A stretch of DNA of 64,000 bases from Heliorestis acidaminivorans (lineage in GTDB: Bacteria; Bacillota; Desulfitobacteriia; Heliobacteriales; Heliobacteriaceae). The notes beneath the pieces are model-generated. The model was not told the origin of the DNA, made no database searches, and was given only the letters and a program-made list of their open reading frames with translations. Position numbers and translations under genes: made by a program. Shown in pieces: positions 25,876 to 33,800 of the stretch (within the stretch, counting starts at the first letter, position 1; the number at the start of each line of letters is the position of its first letter). The stretch covers positions 124,001 to 188,000 of the forward strand of contig NZ_WBXO01000002.1 of assembly GCF_008933955.1 (NCBI RefSeq), in the 5' to 3' direction.

Positions 25876-28397
25876 TACCGCCGCCCCCTTCCTAGCGCAA
25901 TTCTCTGGCGATAAAATTCCAGTTCATAAGCCAGTCGCTCAATGTCTTGGCTTGAGTTGTTGATAAACTGCTCAATCGTTATGTTAAAGCCAGAACCACT
26001 GGATGAAGATGAACCTTGATCAAGCATTTGCTTTGTTTGCTGGTCATTGTAGATTTTCGCTCCTCGTGGCAGTTGCACCAGTTCTGGCCCCAGCTCTCCC
26101 ACCATGGTCCAACCGCCTTGGAAAAAGCTCGTACCGCTATAGTTGCGAGCTACTGCGCCTGATTGCGCCCCACCGGAAAATACTTGCCTGACTCGTTCCG
26201 TAACGCTGAACACTTTCTCTCGCACCGTCGTGGCATTCCACTGACGAATGCTCTCGACGCCATCGTGAATGGAACTTCTAATGCGCGTAAAAGCATGGCT
26301 TACATGATTGGCAATGGCAGAGAATGATCCGCTTGTTAAGCGATCCATCATAGAGAGGGCTTCTCTCCAGAGGCTTTGATAAATTTGGGTATAGGTTAGC
26401 AAGACGCCTCGAATCCCGCCACCGTTGGCTTCAATCGTTCCTTGGATCTGGCTCCAAGCTGTTGTGGTGCTGTTTTGCAGCCCATTCCACAACTCTGTCA
26501 TTCTCGTTCTGACGCTCTCCCAGGTTGAAGCTATGGTACTACTGATATGGCCAAAGGTCTGTGCCGTAAAATTGCGCATCATCTCCCAGCGCAAAGCAAT
26601 GGCTTCACCGAGAGCAGCAGCTTTTTCTTGAATGGTATCCCAGTTCTTCCAAAGGGCGATGCCAACGGCGGTGATAGCTATAAAAGCAGCGATGGCGATC
26701 CCAATAGGGCCTGTTAATGCTGTAAAAGCAGCGGCCAAGAAGCCTTTAATAGCCACTAAAGCACTGGCAGCGGCAGAAGCGCCTGCGATGGCCGTTGTTT
26801 TTCCCGCTAAGGCAAGAGAGATTTTACTAAAAGCACTGATAACCGCACCAGCAGAGGCGACGATTTTACCGCCGATAACCAAAGCCGGCCCTAAAGCAGC
26901 CACTAGAAGAGCGATTTTGACGATGATCTCTTGGGTGGCCGGGCTTAAGTTTGCAAACCAGGCTACCACTTTTTGCAACAGCGAAACGAGTCGCATCAGA
27001 TGGGGCAGTAAGATTTCAAAAATCTCAATGGCCACCCCTTCTAGTTGAGACTTGAGAATGGTCAATTGTCCTTGCAAGTTGTCTTGCATAATCTCTGCCA
27101 TTTCGGCAGCAGCGCCATTGTAGTTTCTTGTGGCGTCGGTCAGTTTTTGATAGTCCTCTTCGGTAGCATTGATGATCGCGAGCATACCGCTCATCGCTTC
27201 TTGACCAAAAATGGTGGCCGCGTATTGAGCTTGCTGTTCTTGAGAGAGGTTGCCAAAAGAGGATCGGAGCTGATCCATTACTCCTTTAAAAGGAAGCAAC
27301 TCGCCATGGGCATCGGTCATAGACACACCAAGCTCTCGAAGTAGCGCTCCGGCAGCGGCTGTTGGTTTGCCCAAACGAGTGATAGCACCGCGCAAAGATG
27401 TACCCGATTGACTTCCTTTAATCCCCGCATTGGCCATCAACCCCAAAGCCAAGGCTGCGTCTTCAGCGGAGTAGCCTAAAGAACCAAAGATCGGAGCTAC
27501 ATATTTGAAAGACTCACCCAACATACCTACATTGGTGTTGGCGTTACTGGAAGCACTGGCTAGCAAGTCGGCAAATTCGCCGGCTTCGCTCGCTTGCATG
27601 CCAAAGGCGGTGAGGGCATCGGTTAATATGTCAGATACAGAAGCGAGGCTTTCTCCACTGGCGGCGGCGAGCATCATGACACCATCGAGTCCTTCTAGCA
27701 TTTGGTTCGTGTCCCAACCGGCCATGGCCATGTAGTTTAGCGCTTCTGCCGATTGACTGGCGCTAAATTTGGTGCTAGAGCCCATCTCTTTTGCTTTGTT
27801 GCTCAGCTTTTCCAGATCTTCACCGGTGGCACCGGAGATGGCTTGCACTTTGCTCATCTCAGCTTGAAAGTCGGAGCCGATCTTAATTGCGGCAGCGCCA
27901 ATGCCGGCAAGGGGTAAGGTGACTTTGGTGGTCAGGCCTTGCCCCACACTTTCCATCTTCTTGCCGACATCTTCCATGGACTTACCTACAGGCTCTAAGC
28001 TTTTGCCGAGTTTGTGCCACTGGGACGATTGAATCTCGATTTCTCGATTGACTTTTGCTACGTCTTGCTCTAACTGCACGAGTTTCGCTTTAGCGTTGTT
28101 GAGCTTAATCTCTAACTCCGCTGTCGCTTTGGCGTCTTTGCCTTTTGTTTCAACGGCTTTTCTATGGGCTTGTTCTAAAACAGACACTCTTTGTTTTTGG
28201 ATTTCTTTTTGCTTTGTCAAAGACTGTGATTGTAGGCGCAGTCTATCGAGAGCACTACCGTGGTTGCCCATTTGTGCACTGGCCAGCTTAAACTCGGCTT
28301 GCACTCTGCGCATTTCTCGGTTTAGCAAGCTAATGCCGTTTTGAAAGCCCATGGAGTCTAAGCCGATTCGTACCGTTAAGCTACCGATGTCGGACAT
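25875..28397 (-). CDS. Phage tail tape measure protein
   Basis: About 840 residues from ATG 28397, with AGGAGGTG upstream; a further in-frame ATG at 28418 precedes that site. The N-terminus is a long coiled coil (about 15-135). A TP901-type tape-measure core follows (FQAEMSKVQAISGATGED, then SAEALNYMAMAG). Hydrophobic segments near 500-580 include VALVAALGPALVIGG-like stretches, as expected for the membrane-contacting part. It sets tail length and passes through the tube. It is the largest late gene, between the tail chaperones and Dit. Confidence 0.9.
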   Translation of the reverse strand: MSDIGSLTVRIGLDSMGFQNGISLLNREMRRVQAEFKLASAQMGNHGSALDRLRLQSQSLTKQKEIQKQRVSVLEQAHRKAVETKGKDAKATAELEIKLNNAKAKLVQLEQDVAKVNREIEIQSSQWHKLGKSLEPVGKSMEDVGKKMESVGQGLTTKVTLPLAGIGAAAIKIGSDFQAEMSKVQAISGATGEDLEKLSNKAKEMGSSTKFSASQSAEALNYMAMAGWDTNQMLEGLDGVMMLAAASGESLASVSDILTDALTAFGMQASEAGEFADLLASASSNANTNVGMLGESFKYVAPIFGSLGYSAEDAALALGLMANAGIKGSQSGTSLRGAITRLGKPTAAAGALLRELGVSMTDAHGELLPFKGVMDQLRSSFGNLSQEQQAQYAATIFGQEAMSGMLAIINATEEDYQKLTDATRNYNGAAAEMAEIMQDNLQGQLTILKSQLEGVAIEIFEILLPHLMRLVSLLQKVVAWFANLSPATQEIIVKIALLVAALGPALVIGGKIVASAGAVISAFSKISLALAGKTTAIAGASAAASALVAIKGFLAAAFTALTGPIGIAIAAFIAITAVGIALWKNWDTIQEKAAALGEAIALRWEMMRNFTAQTFGHISSTIASTWESVRTRMTELWNGLQNSTTTAWSQIQGTIEANGGGIRGVLLTYTQIYQSLWREALSMMDRLTSGSFSAIANHVSHAFTRIRSSIHDGVESIRQWNATTVREKVFSVTERVRQVFSGGAQSGAVARNYSGTSFFQGGWTMVGELGPELVQLPRGAKIYNDQQTKQMLDQGSSSSSGSGFNITIEQFINNSSQDIERLAYELEFYRQRIALGRGRR

Positions 28398-28418
28398 CTC
28401 ACCACCTCCTTGAGGCAT

Positions 28419-28442
28419 AAAAAATACACCTTTTGGAAGGTG
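28419..28442 (-). terminator. Small terminator before the tape measure gene
   Basis: CACCTT and AAGGTG arms with a four-base loop are followed in the minus direction by six T, directly after the chaperone stop. It may reduce tape measure expression. Confidence 0.5.
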
Positions 28443-28616
28443 CTAGAGAATTTCATCGATATAGCTTTGGGGCTTTTCCATTTTGCGTTTTAAGAGTTGG
28501 AGATAGTAGAAGATGTCCATCTCGTCGATTTCAGGTAATGTCCAGCCTTGCTCTAAGAGAGATAGATAAAATTGATCCATAAAATCCCGGGGGTCCATGG
28601 GCGCCCCTTTTAGATC
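28443..28616 (-). CDS. Tail chaperone T segment, reached by -1 frameshift
   Basis: The frame encodes DLKGAPMDPRDFMDQF, then LLEQGWTLPEIDEMDIFYY to the TAG at 28443. It is too short to stand alone but lies in the -1 frame relative to the upstream chaperone. The slippery heptamer A AAA AAG at 28622-28616 is exactly in register (CCA AAA AAG). Slippage would give a chaperone of about 155 residues with this 57-residue tail. This is the classic G/GT arrangement between the tail tube and tape measure genes. An internal ATG could also start a 51-residue product. Confidence 0.75.
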   Translation of the reverse strand, partial: DLKGAPMDPRDFMDQFYLSLLEQGWTLPEIDEMDIFYYLQLLKRKMEKPQSYIDEIL

Positions 28617-28909
28617 TTTTTTGGATCACCTTGCGTCACTGTCCCCATTTCACCGACTACTTCTTGGATGCATCCCATCAAAGTAGGAATCAGTTCTTTT
28701 GAAGGCAGGCCATCATAAACATCGTCGATGGTAAATTGGTTGCCAAAAAGCTGAACGAGATAGTCAACCAAAATGTCTAACTCATCGGCTGTGATCTCTT
28801 CAAAGTTGAGGCTTTTGGACAGTTCAATCGTTCGCCGGACCATGCGGGCGCTGATAAAGTCGGCTATAAAGGTTCGGTTCTTGCCGTCGATTTTTAATTC
28901 TATCTTCAC
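28610..28909 (-). CDS. Tail assembly chaperone (G-type)
   Basis: About 99 residues from GTG 28909, with GAGGTG 9 bases upstream; GTG 28921 would overlap that site. Sequence VKIELKIDGKNRTFIADFIS, then ELDILVDYLVQLFGNQFTID, fits tail chaperones of siphophages. It probably coats the tape measure during tail assembly. Its last codons carry the -1 slippery site. It lies directly after the major tail protein. Confidence 0.75.
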   Translation of the reverse strand: MKIELKIDGKNRTFIADFISARMVRRTIELSKSLNFEEITADELDILVDYLVQLFGNQFTIDDVYDGLPSKELIPTLMGCIQEVVGEMGTVTQGDPKKI

Positions 28910-28977
28910 AGATGAGCCCACCTCTCTTTTCTAATGTGACTTTTCAAAATCATGAAAGTGCCTCTACAAAAACACTC

Positions 28978-29550
28978 TTAATAACCACTGCCCTCTTCTG
29001 ACATATCGCCCGGCACTTTATCAAACCAGGTGTCTGCGCCAGTAAAGTCGTCGTTATCTTCATCGGCTGTATGTTTCCACTGTCCATCATGGGCGCGAGG
29101 CATAAAAGTGAGCTTGAGCTTCGGTGTTTTATGGTCGATACTATCGGCTTTGGTGGAGTAGTCCTCAGCCATGGGCTCGGCAGTTCCTTTTAAGAGCCAG
29201 AGATAGCGGTAGGCGCCGTTGGACTTTAGACTCTTAAAGCCAAGGGCCAGATAAGGGGCCAGGTCAGTTGCTTTTTCGATTAAGACGCCATTTTCAATGC
29301 TGTGGCCGCCTATTTTGGCGCGAGCTTGTAAGGGTAGATCGGCTGTTTCAATTTCTACGTCAATTTTGCCTAAAGCAGAGACTGACTCCCAGAGTTGATC
29401 GTCTGCATAAAGCTCTTGGCTGTTGACGGTTGGATTGATGGTAGCATTGATGGCGCCAATTAAAGGCTCCGGTGCTTCATAAGTGAGATTGCCCTGACTA
29501 TCTTCTATTAAAAGGGCAAAGTGTAGATCCTTCAGTCCTACTTGGGCCAT
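28978..29550 (-). CDS. Major tail (tube) protein
   Basis: 190 residues. MAQVGLKDLHFALLIED, GAINATINPTVNSQELYADD and the glycine-rich middle fit the phi13-type major tail protein, which stacks as hexamers to form the tube. RBS GGAGG precedes the ATG by 8 bases. It overlaps the upstream gene by 13 bases and is followed by the tail chaperones. Confidence 0.85.
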   Translation of the reverse strand: MAQVGLKDLHFALLIEDSQGNLTYEAPEPLIGAINATINPTVNSQELYADDQLWESVSALGKIDVEIETADLPLQARAKIGGHSIENGVLIEKATDLAPYLALGFKSLKSNGAYRYLWLLKGTAEPMAEDYSTKADSIDHKTPKLKLTFMPRAHDGQWKHTADEDNDDFTGADTWFDKVPGDMSEEGSGY

Positions 29551-29882
29551 GTTGATGCCTCCTTTACTTTTAGATAACGCATCACTTTGTGATAGATTTT
29601 TAAGTCCTTTTCATAGAGGTCCGTGAAGCTGATCTTTTGAAAGCCTGCCTTCTCCATCTGGTTGTGAACTTCTTGCACCAAGACTGTATAGTCGCCTCTG
29701 CTCCAAATATCGATTTGAACATAATGGCCTGTAGCAACTTCTCGATCATCGGCATGTTGTTCTGCTTTGTCTAAGTAGGTGAAAAAAGTGATGTAGGTGT
29801 CGGCTTTGCCGCTGTAGGTTTGAAATGAGACAGGTACAGAGAGGCCTGACAGAGCGAATAGTATTTCTTGGTTGATCGTCAT
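29538..29882 (-). CDS. Putative tail completion / terminator protein
   Basis: 114 residues, starting MTINQEILFALSGLSVPVSF, later VQIDIWSRGDYTVLVQEVHN. Size, fold pattern and position between the HK97 gp10-like protein and the tail tube protein match tail terminator proteins that cap the tube at the head end. The start overlaps the previous stop as ATGA. The assignment rests mainly on position. Confidence 0.6.
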   Translation of the reverse strand: MTINQEILFALSGLSVPVSFQTYSGKADTYITFFTYLDKAEQHADDREVATGHYVQIDIWSRGDYTVLVQEVHNQMEKAGFQKISFTDLYEKDLKIYHKVMRYLKVKEASTWPK

Positions 29883-30250
29883 AACCCCAGCCCTTTTCTC
29901 ATTTCAGAAGCGATGGTTTGAGCGGCCTCTTTTTTAGACTTTTCATAGCCCCTCGACATAAAAGGATTGGCCGACATTTTTACAGTGCCAAACTCGACGA
30001 ATCGGCCGTACCATCCTTCTTTGCCGGGGTCGACTTTTACAAACTTTTCTGTGCCTTCTGTTCTTACATTGGAGCGTCTGATGCTTCTTTTTAAGGTGCC
30101 TGTTCTTGTAGGCGCTTCTTCTTGGATGGCACTTTGAACTTTATCGCCTGCTTTTCTTAATGCGCTGTTTTCGATGCGGCTACCTTTTTGGCCTAACTTT
30201 TCTAGCTCTCGTAACAGTTCATTGACACCTTCAAGCTCTACCCTGGTCAT
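29879..30250 (-). CDS. HK97 gp10-like tail-head joining protein
   Basis: 123 residues. ELLRELEKLGQKGSRIENSALRKAG, then EEAPTRTGTLKRSI, then YGRFVEFGT and NPFMSRGYEK, are the hallmark blocks of the HK97-gp10 family, which joins head and tail. It overlaps the head closure gene by 20 bases and the next gene by four. Confidence 0.85.
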   Translation of the reverse strand: MTRVELEGVNELLRELEKLGQKGSRIENSALRKAGDKVQSAIQEEAPTRTGTLKRSIRRSNVRTEGTEKFVKVDPGKEGWYGRFVEFGTVKMSANPFMSRGYEKSKKEAAQTIASEMRKGLGL

Positions 30251-30566
30251 CTTGTATCACCTCTCGGGCTTTGATCTCCATGTACTTGTTCTCGTAGTTG
30301 ATATTGTCTAGGGCTGTGATGTTGTAGACTTTTCCACGAAAGAGAATGCGCATGGAGCTATCGATATCTTTTTGATAGCGAATCGTAAACTTGACTGTTT
30401 TTTCGGCTTGCACAGCAGCGGCGGCAAAAAACTCACGACCTCGCAGGTTCGAAACAGAAGCCCAAAGGGTGCAGACATCTTGCCACGATTCAACTTCAAA
30501 GCCGTTGGCTGTTTTGGATAGGATCTTTTTCTGTAAAGTGATGCGCTCTTTTAGTTGACCGATCAA
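30231..30566 (-). CDS. Phage head closure protein
   Basis: 111 residues. MIGQLKERITLQKKI, WQDVCTLWASVSNLRGREFF and the ending MEIKAREV match SPP1 gp16-like head-tail adaptors that seal the portal opening after packaging. It lies between the connector and the gp10-like gene. Confidence 0.85.
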   Translation of the reverse strand: MIGQLKERITLQKKILSKTANGFEVESWQDVCTLWASVSNLRGREFFAAAAVQAEKTVKFTIRYQKDIDSSMRILFRGKVYNITALDNINYENKYMEIKAREVIQDDQGRA

Positions 30567-30569
30567 AAG

Positions 30570-31133
30570 CTACCACCTCAAGACTTTATAGGGGTAAAGC
30601 AGAGCCGATACGGAAAAGGGGATCTCACTGCCATGAGCGTAATTGTCGCGCATCACTTCTCGGTTTTCATAAAAGTGACCGCAAAGTAGGAGAATGGCTT
30701 GTTTGATGCTAAGAGGCACTTTTTTATAACCTACCACCGCTTCGATGCGCAAAGAGCCGGGCAAAAAAGAAAGGTCTGTCGGCCAGGGTTTTCGCGGTGC
30801 AATTAGCGGTGGCTCTAAAAGCAAGGCGCTGTTGTAGTCACTGGCCGGCAGTTCTTTGGTTACATCATTTCTATCCTGGTAGGTGATTTTTACAATCTCT
30901 TGCACAGGGTAAAGAGGTAATTGAATCGACCCATGAGGAAAGTGGTGATCGATGAAAAGGACGTGCCGCTCGATGAGGCTTCGTCTGGTGAAGTTTTCGC
31001 AAAAGTCAATGGCCGAGGCGATCAGGCTTTCTATATAGGCATCTTCTAAATCCGACTCAACTCTCAAGTGTATCTTAACTTCATCTAAAGTAAGAATCGC
31101 TTGTTGATGCTCCTGAAGGGTTATTACGTCCAT
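30570..31133 (-). CDS. Head-tail connector protein (gp6/gp15-like)
   Basis: About 187 residues from ATG 31133, with AGGTGA upstream; ATG 31154 is also possible. LTLDEVKIHLRVESDLEDAYI then LIASAIDFCENFTRR fits the phage_connect family with its helical N-terminus. It forms the ring below the portal. It lies directly after the capsid gene. Confidence 0.85.
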   Translation of the reverse strand: MDVITLQEHQQAILTLDEVKIHLRVESDLEDAYIESLIASAIDFCENFTRRSLIERHVLFIDHHFPHGSIQLPLYPVQEIVKITYQDRNDVTKELPASDYNSALLLEPPLIAPRKPWPTDLSFLPGSLRIEAVVGYKKVPLSIKQAILLLCGHFYENREVMRDNYAHGSEIPFSVSALLYPYKVLRW

Positions 31134-31158
31134 GGCCTCACCTTTTTTCTTCAATCCT

Positions 31159-32355
31159 TTAGGCTGACTTTTGCTGCAGAGCTACCATGGCTTCAGGCAG
31201 GATCAGTTTGCCATCTAAGCGCTGCCAAGCTAAGAAACCGACTTGGCCGTTGGCGGCATAGAGTTCGTTTAAGCGCTTGAAGGTGCGGCCTTGGCGATCG
31301 GCGATCCAATAGTAGCTGAAATCTCCAAAGAGGATCGTTTTTTGTCCGGCGCCGCCTTCGGGCATGTACTGGGATGTGACGACAGGGCGGTTTAAGATGG
31401 TGTCTGGCGTGCCGGCTGTTACTGAGGGCTGCCATAAGAACTGGCCTTGTCCGTCTTTGAGCTTGCGGATCTTTTTGATGGTGCTGTCATTGAGAACGAA
31501 GGTGGCTTTTTTGCGATAAGGAGCAGGCAAGCTGTGGTAGAGATCGATAATCTCATCCATGGTGATGGCTGTGGCGCTGGCTGCATTGACACCAATGGGG
31601 GCGCCGCCGATGTTATGCAAGAGTCCCGTTGGTTTGTTCTGGCCATCGCCTAAAAGGAAGGCTTCTTCTTCGGCCGCTCCGATTCGGCGGGCAAACTCGC
31701 CGGCAATGTAGTTTTCTAGGTCAAAAAAGGCGTCATGTAAAAGTTCATCCGAAACTTTGAGCATCGTACCGACTTTGTAGGCAGAAAGGCTCACTTGGCT
31801 GAAAGTGTCGTCACTTTCTGTAAAAGGCCCTGCTTCATCCATCCAAGCGGCCGTACCCTGGCTGGCTACGACAGGGATTTTTCTGTCACCATGGCTGGTG
31901 CTGATGACATGGCAGAGCTGGCGCAGTACGTTTGCTTCTTCTAGAGCGGAAATTAACTGGCGCTCATATTCATCAGGAACGAGATAGCCGCCTTCTGAAT
32001 CTTGACCGATCTGTAGCGCATTTTGCACCGAAGGGTTTACTTTGTTGCGCATGGCGCCCCAAAAGGCTTCTTTGTAGTTTTCTGTGGCGCGGCCTGTTTT
32101 TTCTGCTCCTCTTTGTTCAGGGCGATGGGATAAAGTTTGTGAAGTAGCGGTGGCTAGTTCGCGGTCCAGTCGTTCTTGGCGCTCGAGGCGCTCGATTTCT
32201 TTGCCGAGGTCGACCACTTCTTGTTCCATCTTTTCGTAGGTGGCGTTGTCTTCGGGAGAAATGAGGCCATTTTCTTGGCGGCGCTCGTCTAAAAACTTCT
32301 TGGTTTGATCCCAGACTTTGGCTCGTTTTTCTCTTAGCTCTTGCATTCGACTCAT
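31159..32355 (-). CDS. HK97-family major capsid protein
   Basis: 398 residues. Residues 1-105 form a charged coiled-coil delta domain (MSRMQELREKRAKVWDQ), probably removed by the upstream protease. The capsid core follows: GGYLVPDEYERQLI, AAEEEAFLLGDGQNKPTG and LPEAMVAL near the end. RBS GGAGG lies 7 bases upstream. Gene order protease-capsid is standard for HK97-like phages. Confidence 0.92.
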   Translation of the reverse strand: MSRMQELREKRAKVWDQTKKFLDERRQENGLISPEDNATYEKMEQEVVDLGKEIERLERQERLDRELATATSQTLSHRPEQRGAEKTGRATENYKEAFWGAMRNKVNPSVQNALQIGQDSEGGYLVPDEYERQLISALEEANVLRQLCHVISTSHGDRKIPVVASQGTAAWMDEAGPFTESDDTFSQVSLSAYKVGTMLKVSDELLHDAFFDLENYIAGEFARRIGAAEEEAFLLGDGQNKPTGLLHNIGGAPIGVNAASATAITMDEIIDLYHSLPAPYRKKATFVLNDSTIKKIRKLKDGQGQFLWQPSVTAGTPDTILNRPVVTSQYMPEGGAGQKTILFGDFSYYWIADRQGRTFKRLNELYAANGQVGFLAWQRLDGKLILPEAMVALQQKSA

Positions 32356-32359
32356 TGTT

Positions 32360-33124
32360 TTACCTCCAGTTTTTGATCAGTTCCAGCCGCTTGTGCAGCT
32401 GAGCGACGGGGATGGTTCTGTCAGAGGTGACTCTATCAAGAGCCTCATGCTTCTGCTTCTCTGAATCAGATTTTTTTCGTCTAGCCGTCGGCAACTTGTT
32501 GATTAAGGCGTTGGTGACGGTGAGCTTGTCAAAGATAAAAGCGCCAGATGCTTCACCAGTCGACTCGTCTGTATAGAGCAATCGGTCGGCAAACTTTAAT
32601 TCGATGGCTTTGTGGGCGCTCATCCATGTTTCGGCATTCATCATGTGAGAGATCTTGGTTCGAGAAAGTCCTGTCTTCAGTTGATAGGCATTGATGATGC
32701 TTTCTTTGACTTCGTTTAACAAGTTGATGCCGGCTTCAAGATCAGATACTTCACCGGCGATGAACATGGCAGGATTGTGGATCATCAAAACAGATAAGGG
32801 TGAAAGGCAGACTTCGTCACCGGCCATGGCGATGACGGAAGCGGCACTGGCAGCCAAGCCATCGACGTGGACGCTTACTCGTCCCGGGTATTCTTTGAGC
32901 ATGTTGTAGATTTGAGCGGCTGCAAAGCAGTCGCCACCGGGCGAGTGGATCTTTACGATGATGTCATCGGAAGGATCACCTCCTTCGTATAGTTCAGCCT
33001 TAAATTGCTTGGGCGTGATGTCATCGTCGAACCAAGAGGTTTCAGCGATGTAGCCTTCCATGTGCAAGGTTCGTATCGGTTTTTCACTGGCTTCGTTGGT
33101 TGCCCAGCGCCAAAATTTGTCCAT
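32360..33124 (-). CDS. ClpP-like phage prohead protease
   Basis: About 254 residues from ATG 33124, with GGAGG 7 bases upstream. Features of a ClpP-fold serine protease: INIHSPGGD-type IVKIHSPGGDCFAA, nucleophile region GLAASAASVIAMAG, and the histidine in LMIHNP. It would cleave the capsid delta domain during maturation. Directly upstream of the capsid gene. Confidence 0.9.
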   Translation of the reverse strand: MDKFWRWATNEASEKPIRTLHMEGYIAETSWFDDDITPKQFKAELYEGGDPSDDIIVKIHSPGGDCFAAAQIYNMLKEYPGRVSVHVDGLAASAASVIAMAGDEVCLSPLSVLMIHNPAMFIAGEVSDLEAGINLLNEVKESIINAYQLKTGLSRTKISHMMNAETWMSAHKAIELKFADRLLYTDESTGEASGAFIFDKLTVTNALINKLPTARRKKSDSEKQKHEALDRVTSDRTIPVAQLHKRLELIKNWR

Positions 33125-33147
33125 CTCGTAGCCTCCTTTTTTGGGCA

Positions 33148-33175
33148 TAAAAAAAAGACGTTGTGATAAACGTCT
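33148..33175 (-). terminator. Terminator between the AbrB-like gene and the protease gene
   Basis: Perfect AGACGTT and AACGTCT arms are followed in the minus direction by eight T. It insulates the AbrB-like gene from the capsid genes. Confidence 0.75.
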
Positions 33176-33196
33176 GGGGGAAAGCTTTTTATAAAG

Positions 33197-33478
33197 TTAG
33201 TTTTTTGGTGTTTTGTCCTGCTTTTCTTCACACATTTCTCTTCTGACTTCTTTGACCAAGGCTACCACATCTTCTTCAGACTCAAGACCAAGCCTTTTTG
33301 CTTCACCTTCAAAGGCGTCTTGCACTTGCAGAAGTGCCATCATCGTTGAGTTGGCAATCAGTATAACTCCGTCTTTCTCTATGAAAGCGACTTTATCCCC
33401 TTCTTTGAGATTAAGCTTCTTTCTGACACTCATCGGTATGGTTACTTGACCTTTAGCCATCACTTTCGCGATTTCCAT
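33197..33478 (-). CDS. AbrB/MazE/SpoVT-type DNA-binding protein
   Basis: 93 residues from ATG 33478, behind AGGAGA. The N-terminal swapped-hairpin domain reads AKVMAKGQVTIPMSVRKKLN, then EGDKVAFIEKDGVIL. This is the antitoxin or transition-state regulator fold. The helical tail ends in charged residues. No toxin gene is adjacent. It is an independent unit between portal and protease, with a terminator on each side, and so looks like a phage moron: a lysogenic cargo gene. Confidence 0.85.
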   Translation of the reverse strand: MEIAKVMAKGQVTIPMSVRKKLNLKEGDKVAFIEKDGVILIANSTMMALLQVQDAFEGEAKRLGLESEEDVVALVKEVRREMCEEKQDKTPKN

Positions 33479-33585
33479 TTGCAAGCATCTCCTATTCACC
33501 CTGCTTCTTAGCTTCTAGTATGCTCTATAGGTCGAATAAGCTCAACCACTATTTCCCTACCAATCACTCAACCTCGTTTGAACAT

Positions 33586-33617
33586 AAAAAGGGAGTAAAA
33601 CATATAGTTCTACTCCC
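33586..33617 (-). terminator. Strong hairpin with T-run upstream of the AbrB-like gene
   Basis: GGGAGTAAAAC (plus 33591-33601) pairs with GTTCTACTCCC (33607-33617) with one mismatch, followed in the minus direction by TTTTT. It lies between a TATAAT-containing promoter candidate and the AbrB-like gene, so it may attenuate it or end a short leader RNA. Confidence 0.7.
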
Positions 33618-33800
33618 CCCATAAATGGAATATTTGGATTCAGGCATTACCCTTGCCTTCCTATGGTGACGTAAGTATTATTCGGTTGCCCTTTCGGCAG
33701 TTGGATATTCAATGCGCCTTTCGCTTTAGCGATTATACCATTTTTTCACTTATATAAAAAGAGAAGTCTGCTAAAAACCCAAGTGAAACCGTTGGGAAGT
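33618..33800 (-). other. Leader-like intergenic segment with promoter and remnant ORF
   Basis: In the minus direction, TATAAT (near 33735) is followed by a segment that reads IIAKAKGALNIQLPKGQPNN, then TYVTIGRQG and a stop, without a proper start codon. It contains small hairpins such as TGCC-GAAAG-GGCA. It is either a decayed gene end or a structured leader. No known riboswitch class could be assigned. Confidence 0.4.

Noticed and set aside
33618..33740. Possible riboswitch before the AbrB-like gene
   Set aside because: It has GAAA-loop hairpins and a terminator, but I could not match any known class and the segment also reads as protein-like sequence.
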